Shown: one piece after another, positions 52,233 through 60,953 of the stretch
Layout: each line of letters opens with the position of its first letter
Numbering within the stretch: position 1 is the first letter of the stretch
Origin: Actinoplanes sp. NBC_00393
GTDB taxonomy: Bacteria > Actinomycetota > Actinomycetes > Mycobacteriales > Micromonosporaceae
Direction of reading: 5' to 3'
Length of the DNA stretch: 64,000 nucleotides
NCBI RefSeq assembly: GCF_036053395.1
Contig: NZ_CP107942.1
Coordinates: 3,686,501 to 3,750,500, forward strand
The notes under the pieces: generated by a model
Seen by the model: the letters and a program-made list of their open reading frames with translations, nothing else
Told to the model about the DNA's origin: nothing
Databases searched by the model: none
Program-made: the position numbers and the translations under genes

Positions 52233-53372
52233 TCAGCCCTCGGTGACCCTTGCTCCGCCGTCCCACAGGCCGAGCCGCAGGACGATGTGCTCGGCCGGGC
52301 GGGTGACCGCCAGGCCGATCTCGATGTAGACCTCGCCGCGGTCACGGACCGCCTGCGGGTTGATGGACTCGTCGATGGTCACGTAGAACGCTTCCTTGGC
52401 GGTGCGCCCGAACAGCCCACCGGACTCCCACACCCGGGTGAGGAACTCGGTGATCGAGCGTTCCAGGCCCTTCCACAGCCGGGTGTTGTTGGGCTGGAAC
52501 ACCGCCCAGCGCAGCCCTTCGACCAGCGAGTCCTCCACGTACGACACCAGCCGCCGGACGTTGACGAAACGCCACGGCACGACCGGGCTGAGCGTGCGCG
52601 CGCCCCAGATCAGCGGCGGGCTGCCCGGGAACTGTCGCAGCGCGTTGATGTTCTTGCTGTTCAGCAGGCCCTGTTCGGTGTCGTTGAGCGCCAGGTCCAG
52701 GCCTACCGCGCCGCGGACCTGCTCGTTGGCCGGCGCCTTGTGCACGCCCACCGTGCTGTCGCAGCGCGACATCACGCCGGCGATGTGCCCGGACGGCGGC
52801 ACGGCGAGGGTGGCGCCGTCGGCGCCCAGCGGGTCGGGGATCACGATCCACGGCCAGTACAGGGCGGCGAACCCGTTCTGCGACAGCAGGCCACCGCGCT
52901 GGGTCTGCAACGGGCCGTCGGTCTTCAGCGGGTCCTTGTCCTGGATGCCGTCGAGGATCGCGAACCGGTCGTGCAGATCCTCGCAGTGTTTGATCACCTT
53001 GGTCTGGCCGGCCGCGTCGACCAGGCCGGGCACGCAGACCAGGCCCACCTCGGGATGGCGGGTCAGCTCCGCGAGCGCGGCGTCCAGCCCGCCCATGTCC
53101 TTGATCGGCACGACCTGCAGGAAGGTGCCGCCGTTGTCGAAGAAGCCGCGGACCGCGACCGGCAGGTTGAGGCCGGCCTTGAAACCGCCCAGCCGGTCCC
53201 GGTACGCGTTCCAGCTCGAGAACCCGATCGCCTTGCCGAGATCGGCCGCGGGCGGCGGCGTGGTGACGACGCCGATCAGGGCGGCGACGCTGGTGCCGGC
53301 CCCGCTGATCGGACCGGCCGGTGTGAACTCTTCCAGATGGACCCCGGGTGCCGCGGTCGCGTAGTCGACCAT
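52233..53372 (-). CDS. eCIS contractile sheath protein (Afp2/3/4-like)
   Basis: 379 residues. The start YATAAPGVHLEEFTPAGPIS and GAGTSVAALIGVV is the phage tail sheath N-terminus. The middle PWIVIPDPLGADGATLAVPP and SGHIAGVMSRCDSTVGVHKAPAN, and the C-terminal ALRQFPGSPPLIWGARTLSP and EDSLVEGLRWAVFQPNNTRLW are the conserved sheath core. The length suits a short sheath without large outer domains. A single sheath gene, unlike the three in Afp. Confidence 0.96.
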   Translation of the reverse strand: MVDYATAAPGVHLEEFTPAGPISGAGTSVAALIGVVTTPPPAADLGKAIGFSSWNAYRDRLGGFKAGLNLPVAVRGFFDNGGTFLQVVPIKDMGGLDAALAELTRHPEVGLVCVPGLVDAAGQTKVIKHCEDLHDRFAILDGIQDKDPLKTDGPLQTQRGGLLSQNGFAALYWPWIVIPDPLGADGATLAVPPSGHIAGVMSRCDSTVGVHKAPANEQVRGAVGLDLALNDTEQGLLNSKNINALRQFPGSPPLIWGARTLSPVVPWRFVNVRRLVSYVEDSLVEGLRWAVFQPNNTRLWKGLERSITEFLTRVWESGGLFGRTAKEAFYVTIDESINPQAVRDRGEVYIEIGLAVTRPAEHIVLRLGLWDGGARVTEG

Positions 53373-53402
53373 CGCGTGTTCCGCCTTCCGTCTAGCGGGT
53401 GG

Positions 53403-54227
53403 TCACGGTTGCTGCAACACGACCGTGATTCGCTGATGCGTGGCCGCGTACTCCATCGCGACCTCCTGGGCGGGCCCGCCGGAGCGCTGCACCCGCAGGG
53501 TGTACCTACCGAACTCGAGATCCGGCACGGCGAACTCGCCGTCCGCGCCGGCGACGGCCTGGTCGCCGGTCTGCACCACCAGGACGGTGGCTCCGGGCGC
53601 CGGCGCCAGGTTGTGGTCGAGCACCCGGCCGGCCAGCTGCGGGTGCTCGGGCGGTGTCCCGGTGACCCGGACGGCCTTCGGCGCCACCTCGTTCACGACC
53701 TCGTCGTACGGCTGGGCGGTCAGGGTCACGGTCAGCGGGAACGCCGGCCGTGGCACCACGCCCAGGGCGCTCCAGAACTCGGCCGAGGAGCGGCCCTCCC
53801 GGGTCTGCGCCACCGTGGTCGACAGCGGGTACGGCTGCGGCGGGTTGCGCAGCGCACCCCGGTGAAAGGCCTCGCCGATGACCGGGAACCGGCCGAGCCA
53901 CTGCAGCGTGGAACCGAGCAGCCGGTGCTCAGCCGCCGCTTTGAGCCCGCCGGTCTGGTTCGACCAGGCGGTGACCAGGTACGTGCAGTCGACCCGCAGA
54001 TACGGCATCCGGGTGGTGAACCCGGTGTCGGTCCGCATCGTCACCGGCCCTTCCTCCCGCAGGGAGCGGTTCTCGGCCACCTCGTGCAGGAACAGGTTGA
54101 GGGTGGCCTGGGCCGGTTTGTAGTCGCGGTCCGGGGTGTCGAAGCTGACGTCCGCGTCCCGCACGGTCTGCGGGGCGGCCGCGTCGTCGAGCAGGGCCTT
54201 CACGGTGGCGTCGAGGTCGTCGAACAT
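53403..54227 (-). CDS. eCIS tube terminator / cap protein, Afp16-like (DUF4255), with regulatory-like tail
   Basis: 274 residues. The Pvc16_N/DUF4255 domain covers about 1-180 (FDDLDATVKALLDDAAAPQT, LNLFLHEVAENRSLREEG, YLVTAWSNQTGGLKAAAEHRLLG). The C-terminal ~85 residues are a carboxypeptidase-regulatory-like beta-sandwich (LAGRVLDHNLAPAPGATVLV, GEFAVPDLEFGRYTLRVQRS). Afp16 ends tube growth and caps the sheath. Six bases behind the ATPase gene. Confidence 0.9.
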   Translation of the reverse strand: MFDDLDATVKALLDDAAAPQTVRDADVSFDTPDRDYKPAQATLNLFLHEVAENRSLREEGPVTMRTDTGFTTRMPYLRVDCTYLVTAWSNQTGGLKAAAEHRLLGSTLQWLGRFPVIGEAFHRGALRNPPQPYPLSTTVAQTREGRSSAEFWSALGVVPRPAFPLTVTLTAQPYDEVVNEVAPKAVRVTGTPPEHPQLAGRVLDHNLAPAPGATVLVVQTGDQAVAGADGEFAVPDLEFGRYTLRVQRSGGPAQEVAMEYAATHQRITVVLQQP

Positions 54228-54233
54228 CCGCGC

Positions 54234-56354
54234 TCACCGCCCGTCGTCCGGGACCGGCTCGGGCGGCACCCGGCCCATCTTCTGGAACTCGCGGCGGATC
54301 GCCCGGTGCAGCGCCGCGGCGCCGATCGGCTCGCCCCGGTCAGCGGCCAGGAACGCCGCGTGCAGCGCCGCGTTCTTGATCTCCGCGCCGGTGAGCCGGA
54401 AGTCGCGGGCCAGCGCGTCGAAGTCCAGGCCGGTGGCGAGCGGGGCGCCCGCCGGGAAACAGATCCGCCAGATGCCCGCCCGGTGCGTGTCGTCGGGAAA
54501 CGGGAAGTCCACCACGAACTGCAGGCGCCGGGTCAGCGCCTCGTCGAGGTTCTGCCGCAGGTTGGTGGCCAGGATCGCGATGCCGTCGTACTGCTCCATG
54601 CGCTGCAGCAGGTAGGAGGTCTCGATGTTCGCGTACCGGTCGTGGGCGTCGTGCACCTCGGACCGCTTGCCGAACAGCGCGTCGGCCTCGTCGAACATCA
54701 GGATGGCGTCGGCCTCGGCCGCCGCGGAGAAGATCCGTTCGAGGTTCTTCTCGGTCTCCCCGATGTACTTGCTCACCACCGACGCCAGGTCGATCGAGTA
54801 CAGATCCAGGCCCAGCTCGCCGGCGATCACCTCCGCGGCGCTGGTCTTGCCGGTGCCCGGCGGGCCGGTGAACAGCGCGCTGGTGCCCCGCCCGCGCTGC
54901 AGCTTGCGGTCGAAGCCCCACGCCGACAGCACGGTGGAACGCAGCCGCACCCGGGCGCACAGGTCGGTCAGCTGCGCGGTCGTCTCAGCCGGCAGCACGA
55001 GGTCGTCCCAGGTGCAGACCGGCTCGATGCGGCGGGCCAGCGCGGCCAGCCGGTGCCCGGTCTGGCGCCGTGCGGCGGCGAACACCTGTGCCGCGCTCGG
55101 CGCCCGCCCCGGCCCGGCGCTCACCCGCGCCCGGGTCACCGCCTCCGCGATCCGCGCCGGCCCGAACGAGAACCGGTCGGCCAGCGTCGCCGCCAGCCGG
55201 TCCGCCGAGCCGGTCCGGGCCCGTCGCAGGTTCCCGGCCCAGGCGGCCCGGCGGGTCTGCGCGTCGGCCTGCCCGAAGGACACCTCGAGGACGGGGAACG
55301 CGCCGCCCGATCCGGCCCAGGGCTCGGTGTCCGACATCAGGGTGATCCCGGCGTGCGCGGCCAGGCACTCCCCCAGCGCGGCGCGGCGGCGCGATCCCGG
55401 CGGCAACCCTGCCAACCCGTCGACGTACGCCACCGCGCCGTGCAGAGCCGCTTCCCGGAACGCCCGCAACACGGCCCGGGCGCCCTGGTCGTCGGGTTCG
55501 GGCAGATGATCGGTACGCATGTGCAGCAGCGGAACGCCGAGTTCACCGGCGAGCGCCTCGGCGGCCGTGTGGCGCCCCGACCCGGCCGGGCCGTGCAAGT
55601 GCACCCGCAGCGGCTCGCCGTCTTGTGCGGCCCGTGCCGCCGTCAGCACCGTCGCGCGGACGTTCGGCGGCAACGTCGTGCTCGCCCACCTGCCGGGCGC
55701 CGGCCGGCGCAGTGTCGCGTAGGAGGCCACCCGCCGGTCGAACCCGCCGGGCGCCAGCATCAGCTCGGCGATCTGCTCGTCCAGAACGACCACGTGCGAC
55801 AGCAGCGGCGGCGCCGGCACCCGGTCGTCGGCCACCAGCTGCAGCAGCCGGTGCCGCAGCAGCGGCCGGTCCGGGCCGAACAGGGCGCGACGGCCGATCC
55901 GGTCGCGCGCCGACTCGCTGATCAGGTCCAGGATCAGGGCGACCGTGGGCCGCCGCCGGCTGACGTCGTCCTGCAGGTAGCCGTACAGCCGCTCGTAGCG
56001 CACGTCCGCCTCGGGACCCAGCGCGACAAGGACAACGTCGAGTTCGGCGTCGCTGAGCCCGGCGGTGTCACGGACCCACGCCCACCCGCGGTGATACGCC
56101 ACGATCTGCGCCCACGCCGGATCGACGTCGCGGGCGCCGCGCAGCGGTTCGGCGGCGGTGTCGTGCAGCGCGCCGAGCGCGTCCGCCTCGCTGAGGTAGA
56201 GCCCCCGGAACGAGTCGTGCCCGGCATCCGCGCCGTAGCGCTGCCGGGCCCCGGCGACCGCGCCGGCGAGCAACGCGTCCAGCCGGCGGAAGGCGAGCCG
56301 CCAGTCCGCGACGGCGGGCGAAGTCCCGTTGCGGGAAATGGCGTCGAGTGACAT
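54234..56354 (-). CDS. eCIS AAA+ ATPase, Afp15-like
   Basis: 706 residues from ATG 56354 with GGGGAGGGGAAGG before it. Walker A GPPGTGKT lies at about 496-503, Walker B AILMFDEADALFGKR and sensor-1 IAILATNLRQNLD follow, plus arginine-finger region ALTRRLQFVVDFPFPDD. The N-terminal ~400 residues contain a second, degenerate ATPase half (RVHLHGPAGSGRHTAAEALA). Afp15 is needed for assembly of the particle. It is the first gene after a clear promoter. Confidence 0.93.
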   Translation of the reverse strand: MSLDAISRNGTSPAVADWRLAFRRLDALLAGAVAGARQRYGADAGHDSFRGLYLSEADALGALHDTAAEPLRGARDVDPAWAQIVAYHRGWAWVRDTAGLSDAELDVVLVALGPEADVRYERLYGYLQDDVSRRRPTVALILDLISESARDRIGRRALFGPDRPLLRHRLLQLVADDRVPAPPLLSHVVVLDEQIAELMLAPGGFDRRVASYATLRRPAPGRWASTTLPPNVRATVLTAARAAQDGEPLRVHLHGPAGSGRHTAAEALAGELGVPLLHMRTDHLPEPDDQGARAVLRAFREAALHGAVAYVDGLAGLPPGSRRRAALGECLAAHAGITLMSDTEPWAGSGGAFPVLEVSFGQADAQTRRAAWAGNLRRARTGSADRLAATLADRFSFGPARIAEAVTRARVSAGPGRAPSAAQVFAAARRQTGHRLAALARRIEPVCTWDDLVLPAETTAQLTDLCARVRLRSTVLSAWGFDRKLQRGRGTSALFTGPPGTGKTSAAEVIAGELGLDLYSIDLASVVSKYIGETEKNLERIFSAAAEADAILMFDEADALFGKRSEVHDAHDRYANIETSYLLQRMEQYDGIAILATNLRQNLDEALTRRLQFVVDFPFPDDTHRAGIWRICFPAGAPLATGLDFDALARDFRLTGAEIKNAALHAAFLAADRGEPIGAAALHRAIRREFQKMGRVPPEPVPDDGR

Positions 56355-56799
56355 ACCTTCCCCTCCCCGCGAACTCTCGCGAACGGAACCAGGAAAGTGA
56401 CGAAATACGTTCACGGACAACGCTAGGGAGCAACTGATCTGGGTGTCAAGAATCACATTGGCGACAGCGGGCGGGTGACAATTACGATCTTGAATGGGTA
56501 GTCTCGGTTGGGTATACCTGCCGGACAGGCGGGTTGCCGACAGAAGCGGGACCAGCGATTTAGGCACATGATAAAGCCCTGGATAATTCGGTACGATGAC
56601 GCTAAAAGACTGTATTGCGAGCCGAATTGCGACCGCCGATCTGGCATTCCAAGCTATTCGGAATCCATGGCCGGGCTACCGGGCCGCCGCGTTACTCGCC
56701 GTCGGTGCCGCGGCCCTGCCCGCAGCACGGCGAAAATTCATCCCGCAGAGGGACCGTGGCCACGATTGCACAGCGCCGCACTCCCCGGCCGGCTTCGGG
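56355..56799. other. 445-base intergenic region with the promoter of the particle genes
   Basis: This is the least GC-rich part of the eCIS block. It separates the peptidase/amidase gene from the ATPase gene. No ORF on either strand has a convincing protein; a plus-strand frame starting at 56596 only mirrors the peptidase gene. Apart from the promoter at 56420-56449 nothing else was recognised. Confidence 0.6.
56420..56449 (-). promoter_or_regulatory. Sigma-70-like promoter for the eCIS particle operon
   Basis: On the minus strand TTGACA (56449-56444) and TAGCGT (56425-56420) are 18 bases apart, about 65 bases before the ATPase ATG. The -35 hexamer is perfect. Downstream to 27601 almost all genes are within 40 bases of each other, so this promoter could serve the whole particle, lanthipeptide and effector unit. 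Confidence 0.65.
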
Positions 56800-59127
56800 T
56801 CAGGGCGGCGCTCCGTGGTGCCAGTTCCCGTTGCCGCAGTGCAGGACCGGCTGCCCGGCCGCGTTGTGCAACGGCATCACATACAGGTGAGCCGAGGGGT
56901 AGGGCGGCACGGTCGAATCGCCCTGCGGCAGGCCGGGGTTCTGGTGCTGCCAGGGGATCGGCCAGGCGTACTGATCGGCGGCCGCGGCGTTGCCCCGGGC
57001 GTACCCGATGAACGCGTTGACGTGCCCGTCCAGGTTGCGCGACGCCACGCGTTGCTGGGTGATCCCGAACGTCGAGGTCACCGGCAGGACGAGTTTGCGG
57101 CTGATCAGCCGGTAGAGCCGGTCGACGTCGAAGTCCCCGGGGTCGCCGTGCCCGAGCCGGTTCGGATGCCCCCGCTGGACAGCCGAGCGATCCAGCTCCT
57201 TGTGCGCGGTCACGGTGAGGAATCTGCCCCGGCGCAGCGACGCGACGATGTAGGCGTTGGCCACGTCGTCGTACTGCTGGTCGGTGTAGCGCGTGCCGGC
57301 GCTGCGGGCCGTACTGATGCCGGTGTTCGGGTAAGTGTCGGCCGCCGCGGCCGTGATGGCGCAGCTGGTGGCGCGCGTCAGTTCCACATGGACGAAGCAG
57401 GTCCGCTGCGGGATCTCCAGCTTGGTCGCGTCGCCGGCCTGGTCCCAGTCCGCGCCGCGAGCCAGCGACACCGTCCCCACCCACAGGTGGACGCCACCGG
57501 TTCTCGACACGCTGGTGCGTTCGCCGGTGTCCGCGGTGTCGTGCAGCACGAAGTAGTTCGCGGTGACCGGACCGGCCGGGTTGGCGCCCAGCACCATGCC
57601 CGGAGCGCGGGAGTAGCGCCGCGCCTGATCGGCCGCCGTCAGCGCGCCATGTTGCTGGTCGTAGTGGCGCCGCAGGTGGTCGAGCACCGCCGGCGCGCTG
57701 ACCCAGGGCGGGATCGGGTGCCCGTCCAGGTTCGTGGCCGGCTCGTTCGGGAAGCGTCGCCGCAACGGGCGATTGGCGGTGAGCCAGCGTTCGCGGGCCT
57801 CGGACAACCGGTCCTCCATCATCCGGCGGACACGGGCCGGAGCGAATCGCAGCAGCCGCGTCCACACCAGCACGCTGGCCTCCGGGTCGAGATCGAGTGG
57901 CTCGCTGCCCTCCCGTTCCGGTCCGTCGAACGCGTTCTCCGCCACCGCCTCGAAGTCCTCGGCCTCCTGCTCGCCCCCTTCCTCGAGCCCTTCCTCGGGT
58001 TCCACTACCGGGGGCGCCTCGTCCTCCCGCCACACCTCAGGTGCCGGCTCGAACTCCGAGGCTGTTCCCGCAGGCGGGCGATACGTCCAATGCCATGCCT
58101 CGGTCGCGAGCGGTTCGAAGTCATAGAGGTGCGCGTTGGCCCGCAGCCAGCCGTGGAACCACGACCCTTCATAGACCTTGACCAGGTCTCCCCTGCCTTC
58201 GCGGGTGCCCAGGTCGAGTGAGAGCCCGTCCTGGTGGTTGCTGTAGCCCGGCGCGGCGACGAGGCCGGCCATGTGTTGGGCAAGGTATGCGGCGGCCTTG
58301 TCACTGTGTTCGCCACCGAAGCGGGGATCGTTGCGGGCCGCCCTGGTCGCGGCGTAGTAGTGCGGGAAGCCGCCGGCGCCCTTGGTCGTCTTGCCCTGCC
58401 AGATGTCGAACTGCCGGGCGGCCGACCGGTAGGCGCTGAGCACGCCGATCCGGACCGTGCCGGTCAAGCCGGCGGCCGCGAGCGCGTTCGACGCGGCGGC
58501 GAGCATGTCGCGTGCCTTCGCTGCCGCGTCCTTACGCGCCTTCTTACCCGGCACGACGTCGGCGAGCGCCGATGCCGGCAGGGTGTCCACGAAGTCGCCC
58601 CGGGAGCGCCGCACATGCAGGGCGTAGACCTTGCGCATGAACGCCATGAGCTCCGGAGTCTGCTGCTGCGGCGGCCCGAACCAGCGCAGCCCCTCCGCGG
58701 GGATCGAGGTCCGGCCCGGCCGCCCCGGGCCGGGAGCGGGTGGCGATGCCGGTGGCGGCAGGCCGGCGAGCGCGGGCCGGACGATCTCGTCGCGAACGCG
58801 CAGCCACTCCTGGGCGAGGTCGCGCTGGTCGGCTCTGAGCTTCTGCCCGATGAGCTCCGGATGCCGGTACCAGAACACCAGGTTGGTCAGCTGGTTGACG
58901 TCCCGCACGCCGGCTCCGGCGGCGACGGCGACAGCCGCCGCCCAGCCGCCCTTGGCCAGCGCGTCGAACGCCCGCCGCGGGAGGGCGAACACCGCCGCCA
59001 GCGGGTGGCTGCCCGCGGGAGCCTCCTCATCGCCGGACTCATCGCCGAACTGGCTGTCGACGCCGGTCTCCGGCTCCATCCCCAGTTCGACGGCGAACGG
59101 GCTGACCAGATGGTCGGTGGCCGCCAT
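56800..59127 (-). CDS. M15 D-Ala-D-Ala carboxypeptidase-like domain fused to an N-acetylmuramoyl-L-alanine amidase-like domain
   Basis: 775 residues from ATG 59127. The first domain (about 225-350) has SAYRSAARQFDIW, GGEHSDKAAAY, SNHQDGLSLD (His298, Asp305) and TEAWHWTYRP (His346), the VanY/M15B zinc set. The second (about 515-690) has NYFVLHDTADTG (His529), FLTVTAHKELD (His642) and HGDPGDFDVDRLYRLIS, the Amidase_2 pattern. Between them lies a very acidic linker. Two peptidoglycan hydrolases in one chain suggest wall opening, either for release from the producer or for passage through a target wall. No signal peptide, so export would need the particle or lysis. Confidence 0.82.
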   Translation of the reverse strand: MAATDHLVSPFAVELGMEPETGVDSQFGDESGDEEAPAGSHPLAAVFALPRRAFDALAKGGWAAAVAVAAGAGVRDVNQLTNLVFWYRHPELIGQKLRADQRDLAQEWLRVRDEIVRPALAGLPPPASPPAPGPGRPGRTSIPAEGLRWFGPPQQQTPELMAFMRKVYALHVRRSRGDFVDTLPASALADVVPGKKARKDAAAKARDMLAAASNALAAAGLTGTVRIGVLSAYRSAARQFDIWQGKTTKGAGGFPHYYAATRAARNDPRFGGEHSDKAAAYLAQHMAGLVAAPGYSNHQDGLSLDLGTREGRGDLVKVYEGSWFHGWLRANAHLYDFEPLATEAWHWTYRPPAGTASEFEPAPEVWREDEAPPVVEPEEGLEEGGEQEAEDFEAVAENAFDGPEREGSEPLDLDPEASVLVWTRLLRFAPARVRRMMEDRLSEARERWLTANRPLRRRFPNEPATNLDGHPIPPWVSAPAVLDHLRRHYDQQHGALTAADQARRYSRAPGMVLGANPAGPVTANYFVLHDTADTGERTSVSRTGGVHLWVGTVSLARGADWDQAGDATKLEIPQRTCFVHVELTRATSCAITAAAADTYPNTGISTARSAGTRYTDQQYDDVANAYIVASLRRGRFLTVTAHKELDRSAVQRGHPNRLGHGDPGDFDVDRLYRLISRKLVLPVTSTFGITQQRVASRNLDGHVNAFIGYARGNAAAADQYAWPIPWQHQNPGLPQGDSTVPPYPSAHLYVMPLHNAAGQPVLHCGNGNWHHGAPP

Positions 59128-59132
59128 CGCGA

Positions 59133-60410
59133 TCAACCCCGGTTGCCGTTCACGGTGGCCGGCACCGCTTCGGCCGTCCGCACCGCGGACGGCGTGGTGT
59201 TTCCGGGCACGGGTACGCGCAGCGGCTGCGCACCGGCCACCGCAACGGTCCCGGTCGGCCGCTCCTTCACCCGCTCGCCGGTCGCCGACTGCCAGTTGTT
59301 GATCAGGTTGACCATGTCGGTGGCGAGCTTGGTGCCGGTGCGGAACAGTGTCTCGGCCGACGCCGGGGTGTCGAACAGCCCGGCCTCGATGCCGCGCAGC
59401 ACCGTCGACATCGGCTCGGCGAGGTCGAACAGCTCCCGGGCCCGCAGCGCCGGTGACATCCCGACCCGCTGGGCGATCGAGGCCAGCCGGTCCCCCGGGC
59501 TGCTCGCCTGCGCTTGCAGGTCCTGCACGAGCTGGGTGTCGTCACTGACGGTGAGGTGGAACCAGCTCGCCATCGCCACGTACGCGAATTCCTCCCGGGC
59601 CAGCGCGCCACCCCGGCGCCGGTTGCGCAGCATGTCGCGCAGCGCGACCGCGAGCAGCGCGATGAAGCTGGGGTCGGCCGTGTTCGGCCCGCTGTTGTTC
59701 CGCTCGTTCTCGACGCCGAGCCAGACCTGCCGCAGGAACTCCGTCCACTTGGGGCGGAAATCCTCGTTGACCGGGCCGGTGTGCGCCTTCCAGTCGGCGA
59801 ACGGTCCGGGCTGCGCCCACGTCGGGGGCACCGGGTGGGCCAGGTCCATGCCGAACATCCGCCAGTAGGCGTTGCGCCGGTTGGTCCGGTCCGACGGGCG
59901 CACCGTGCTGAGCACGCCGTGGATGGCGAACGGCGGTGGCTCCCGGAAGAAGAGTTGTTCGGTCGCGCGTACCCAGGCAATGCTTTCCGGTTTGAGCGTG
60001 CCCAGCGTCTCGCCGGTCACCAGCCGGCGCACCACCTCAGTGAAGATCTCCACGATACCGGTGCTCTCGATCAGGTACGCGTAGGCGAGGTGGTGCCACA
60101 GCCGGGGCGGACAGTTCAGCGGGTCCGGGCCGGGTTCGCCGGTCCACTCCAGCGGGTCGTCCGTACTCAAGCCGGACGGCTGCAGGAACAGCGACGATGG
60201 TTGGGTCGGCAGGTCGAGGGCGTCGAGCACGGTGTCGTCGAGGAACGAGAAAACCGAGTTCGGGTCGCGTCCCGGAATCGGCGGGGTCCGGCGGGCCGTC
60301 GCCCACACCTCGTCGAGCCAGTAGCTCAGTTGGGTGGGGTGCACCCGGAACAGCGACCGCGGGCCGCCCACCGGGAACACGGGATAGAGAGTGGCAAGGC
60401 TGAAGAACAT
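59133..60410 (-). CDS. Conserved eCIS-neighbourhood protein of unknown function
   Basis: 425 residues from ATG 60410 (MFFSLATLYPVFPVGGPRSL) behind GGGGGAG. Largely helical with Trp-rich stretches (HPTQLSYWLDEVWATARR, RMFGMDLAHPVPPTWAQPGP, REEFAYVAMASWFHLTVSDD). The C-terminus is Pro/Thr/Val-rich. No signal peptide or membrane segment. The tight gene order ties it to the eCIS set-up; its function is unknown. Confidence 0.7.
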   Translation of the reverse strand: MFFSLATLYPVFPVGGPRSLFRVHPTQLSYWLDEVWATARRTPPIPGRDPNSVFSFLDDTVLDALDLPTQPSSLFLQPSGLSTDDPLEWTGEPGPDPLNCPPRLWHHLAYAYLIESTGIVEIFTEVVRRLVTGETLGTLKPESIAWVRATEQLFFREPPPFAIHGVLSTVRPSDRTNRRNAYWRMFGMDLAHPVPPTWAQPGPFADWKAHTGPVNEDFRPKWTEFLRQVWLGVENERNNSGPNTADPSFIALLAVALRDMLRNRRRGGALAREEFAYVAMASWFHLTVSDDTQLVQDLQAQASSPGDRLASIAQRVGMSPALRARELFDLAEPMSTVLRGIEAGLFDTPASAETLFRTGTKLATDMVNLINNWQSATGERVKERPTGTVAVAGAQPLRVPVPGNTTPSAVRTAEAVPATVNGNRG

Positions 60411-60423
60411 CGGGACTCCCCCT

Positions 60424-60927
60424 CTAGTCGATGCCGCCGTCGCCGTTGTCGACCCGGTCCAGGCAGTTGCCGAGCGCAACCGGCACCCCCTGCCCGTCCA
60501 GGACGAGGAAAGCGTCGATCCGGTCGTCGTCCGGTATCTCCTTGAGATCCACCTGGACGCCCTCGGACAGGCCGGTCAGCGTCTCGGTGCGGTTGCCGGC
60601 CGAACGCAGCCGCGCCGACACACCGCCGTTGAGATCGGTGAAGGTCAGGCCGTCCGCGGTGCGGGTCACCGTCACCCGCTTCAACTGGAAGTTGCGGCGG
60701 TCGAGGACCTGGCCGAGGTAGTCGTACGCGAACAGCACCTTGCGGCGTTCGTCGGCCGCCGGGTCGGGCTGCGCGCCGGCCGGAGGCGGGGCGGGCTGCG
60801 GCGTGGACGCGCCCTGCCGGGCCAGTTGCTGCACCGAGTCGGTCAGCCGGACGAGCTGGCGCATCAGTTCTTCGGGCGCGATCGCGGCGGTCCCGGTGTC
60901 GGCCGCCGATTGCTTCGAGTTGGTCAT
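60424..60927 (-). CDS. Small eCIS-neighbourhood protein of unknown function
   Basis: 167 residues. GGAGG lies seven bases before ATG 60927 (another ATG at 60933 is too close to it). A helix (PEELMRQLVRLTDSVQQLAR) and a proline-rich linker (PQPAPPPAGAQP) lead to a small beta domain (FNLKRVTVTRTADGLTFTDL-like) ending DRVDNGDGGID. No family recognised. Confidence 0.65.
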   Translation of the reverse strand: MTNSKQSAADTGTAAIAPEELMRQLVRLTDSVQQLARQGASTPQPAPPPAGAQPDPAADERRKVLFAYDYLGQVLDRRNFQLKRVTVTRTADGLTFTDLNGGVSARLRSAGNRTETLTGLSEGVQVDLKEIPDDDRIDAFLVLDGQGVPVALGNCLDRVDNGDGGID

Positions 60928-60953
60928 GGTCATTCCTCCGGTGACGGTCGTGG

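Noticed and set aside
51777..56351. Plus-strand open frame of 1524 codons
   Set aside because: Antisense to tube, sheath, cap and ATPase genes whose proteins are recognisable; a product of high GC content.
56355..56567. N-terminal extension of the AAA+ ATPase
   Set aside because: It crosses the promoter (TTGACA-18-TAGCGT), and a strong ribosome binding site precedes ATG 56354.
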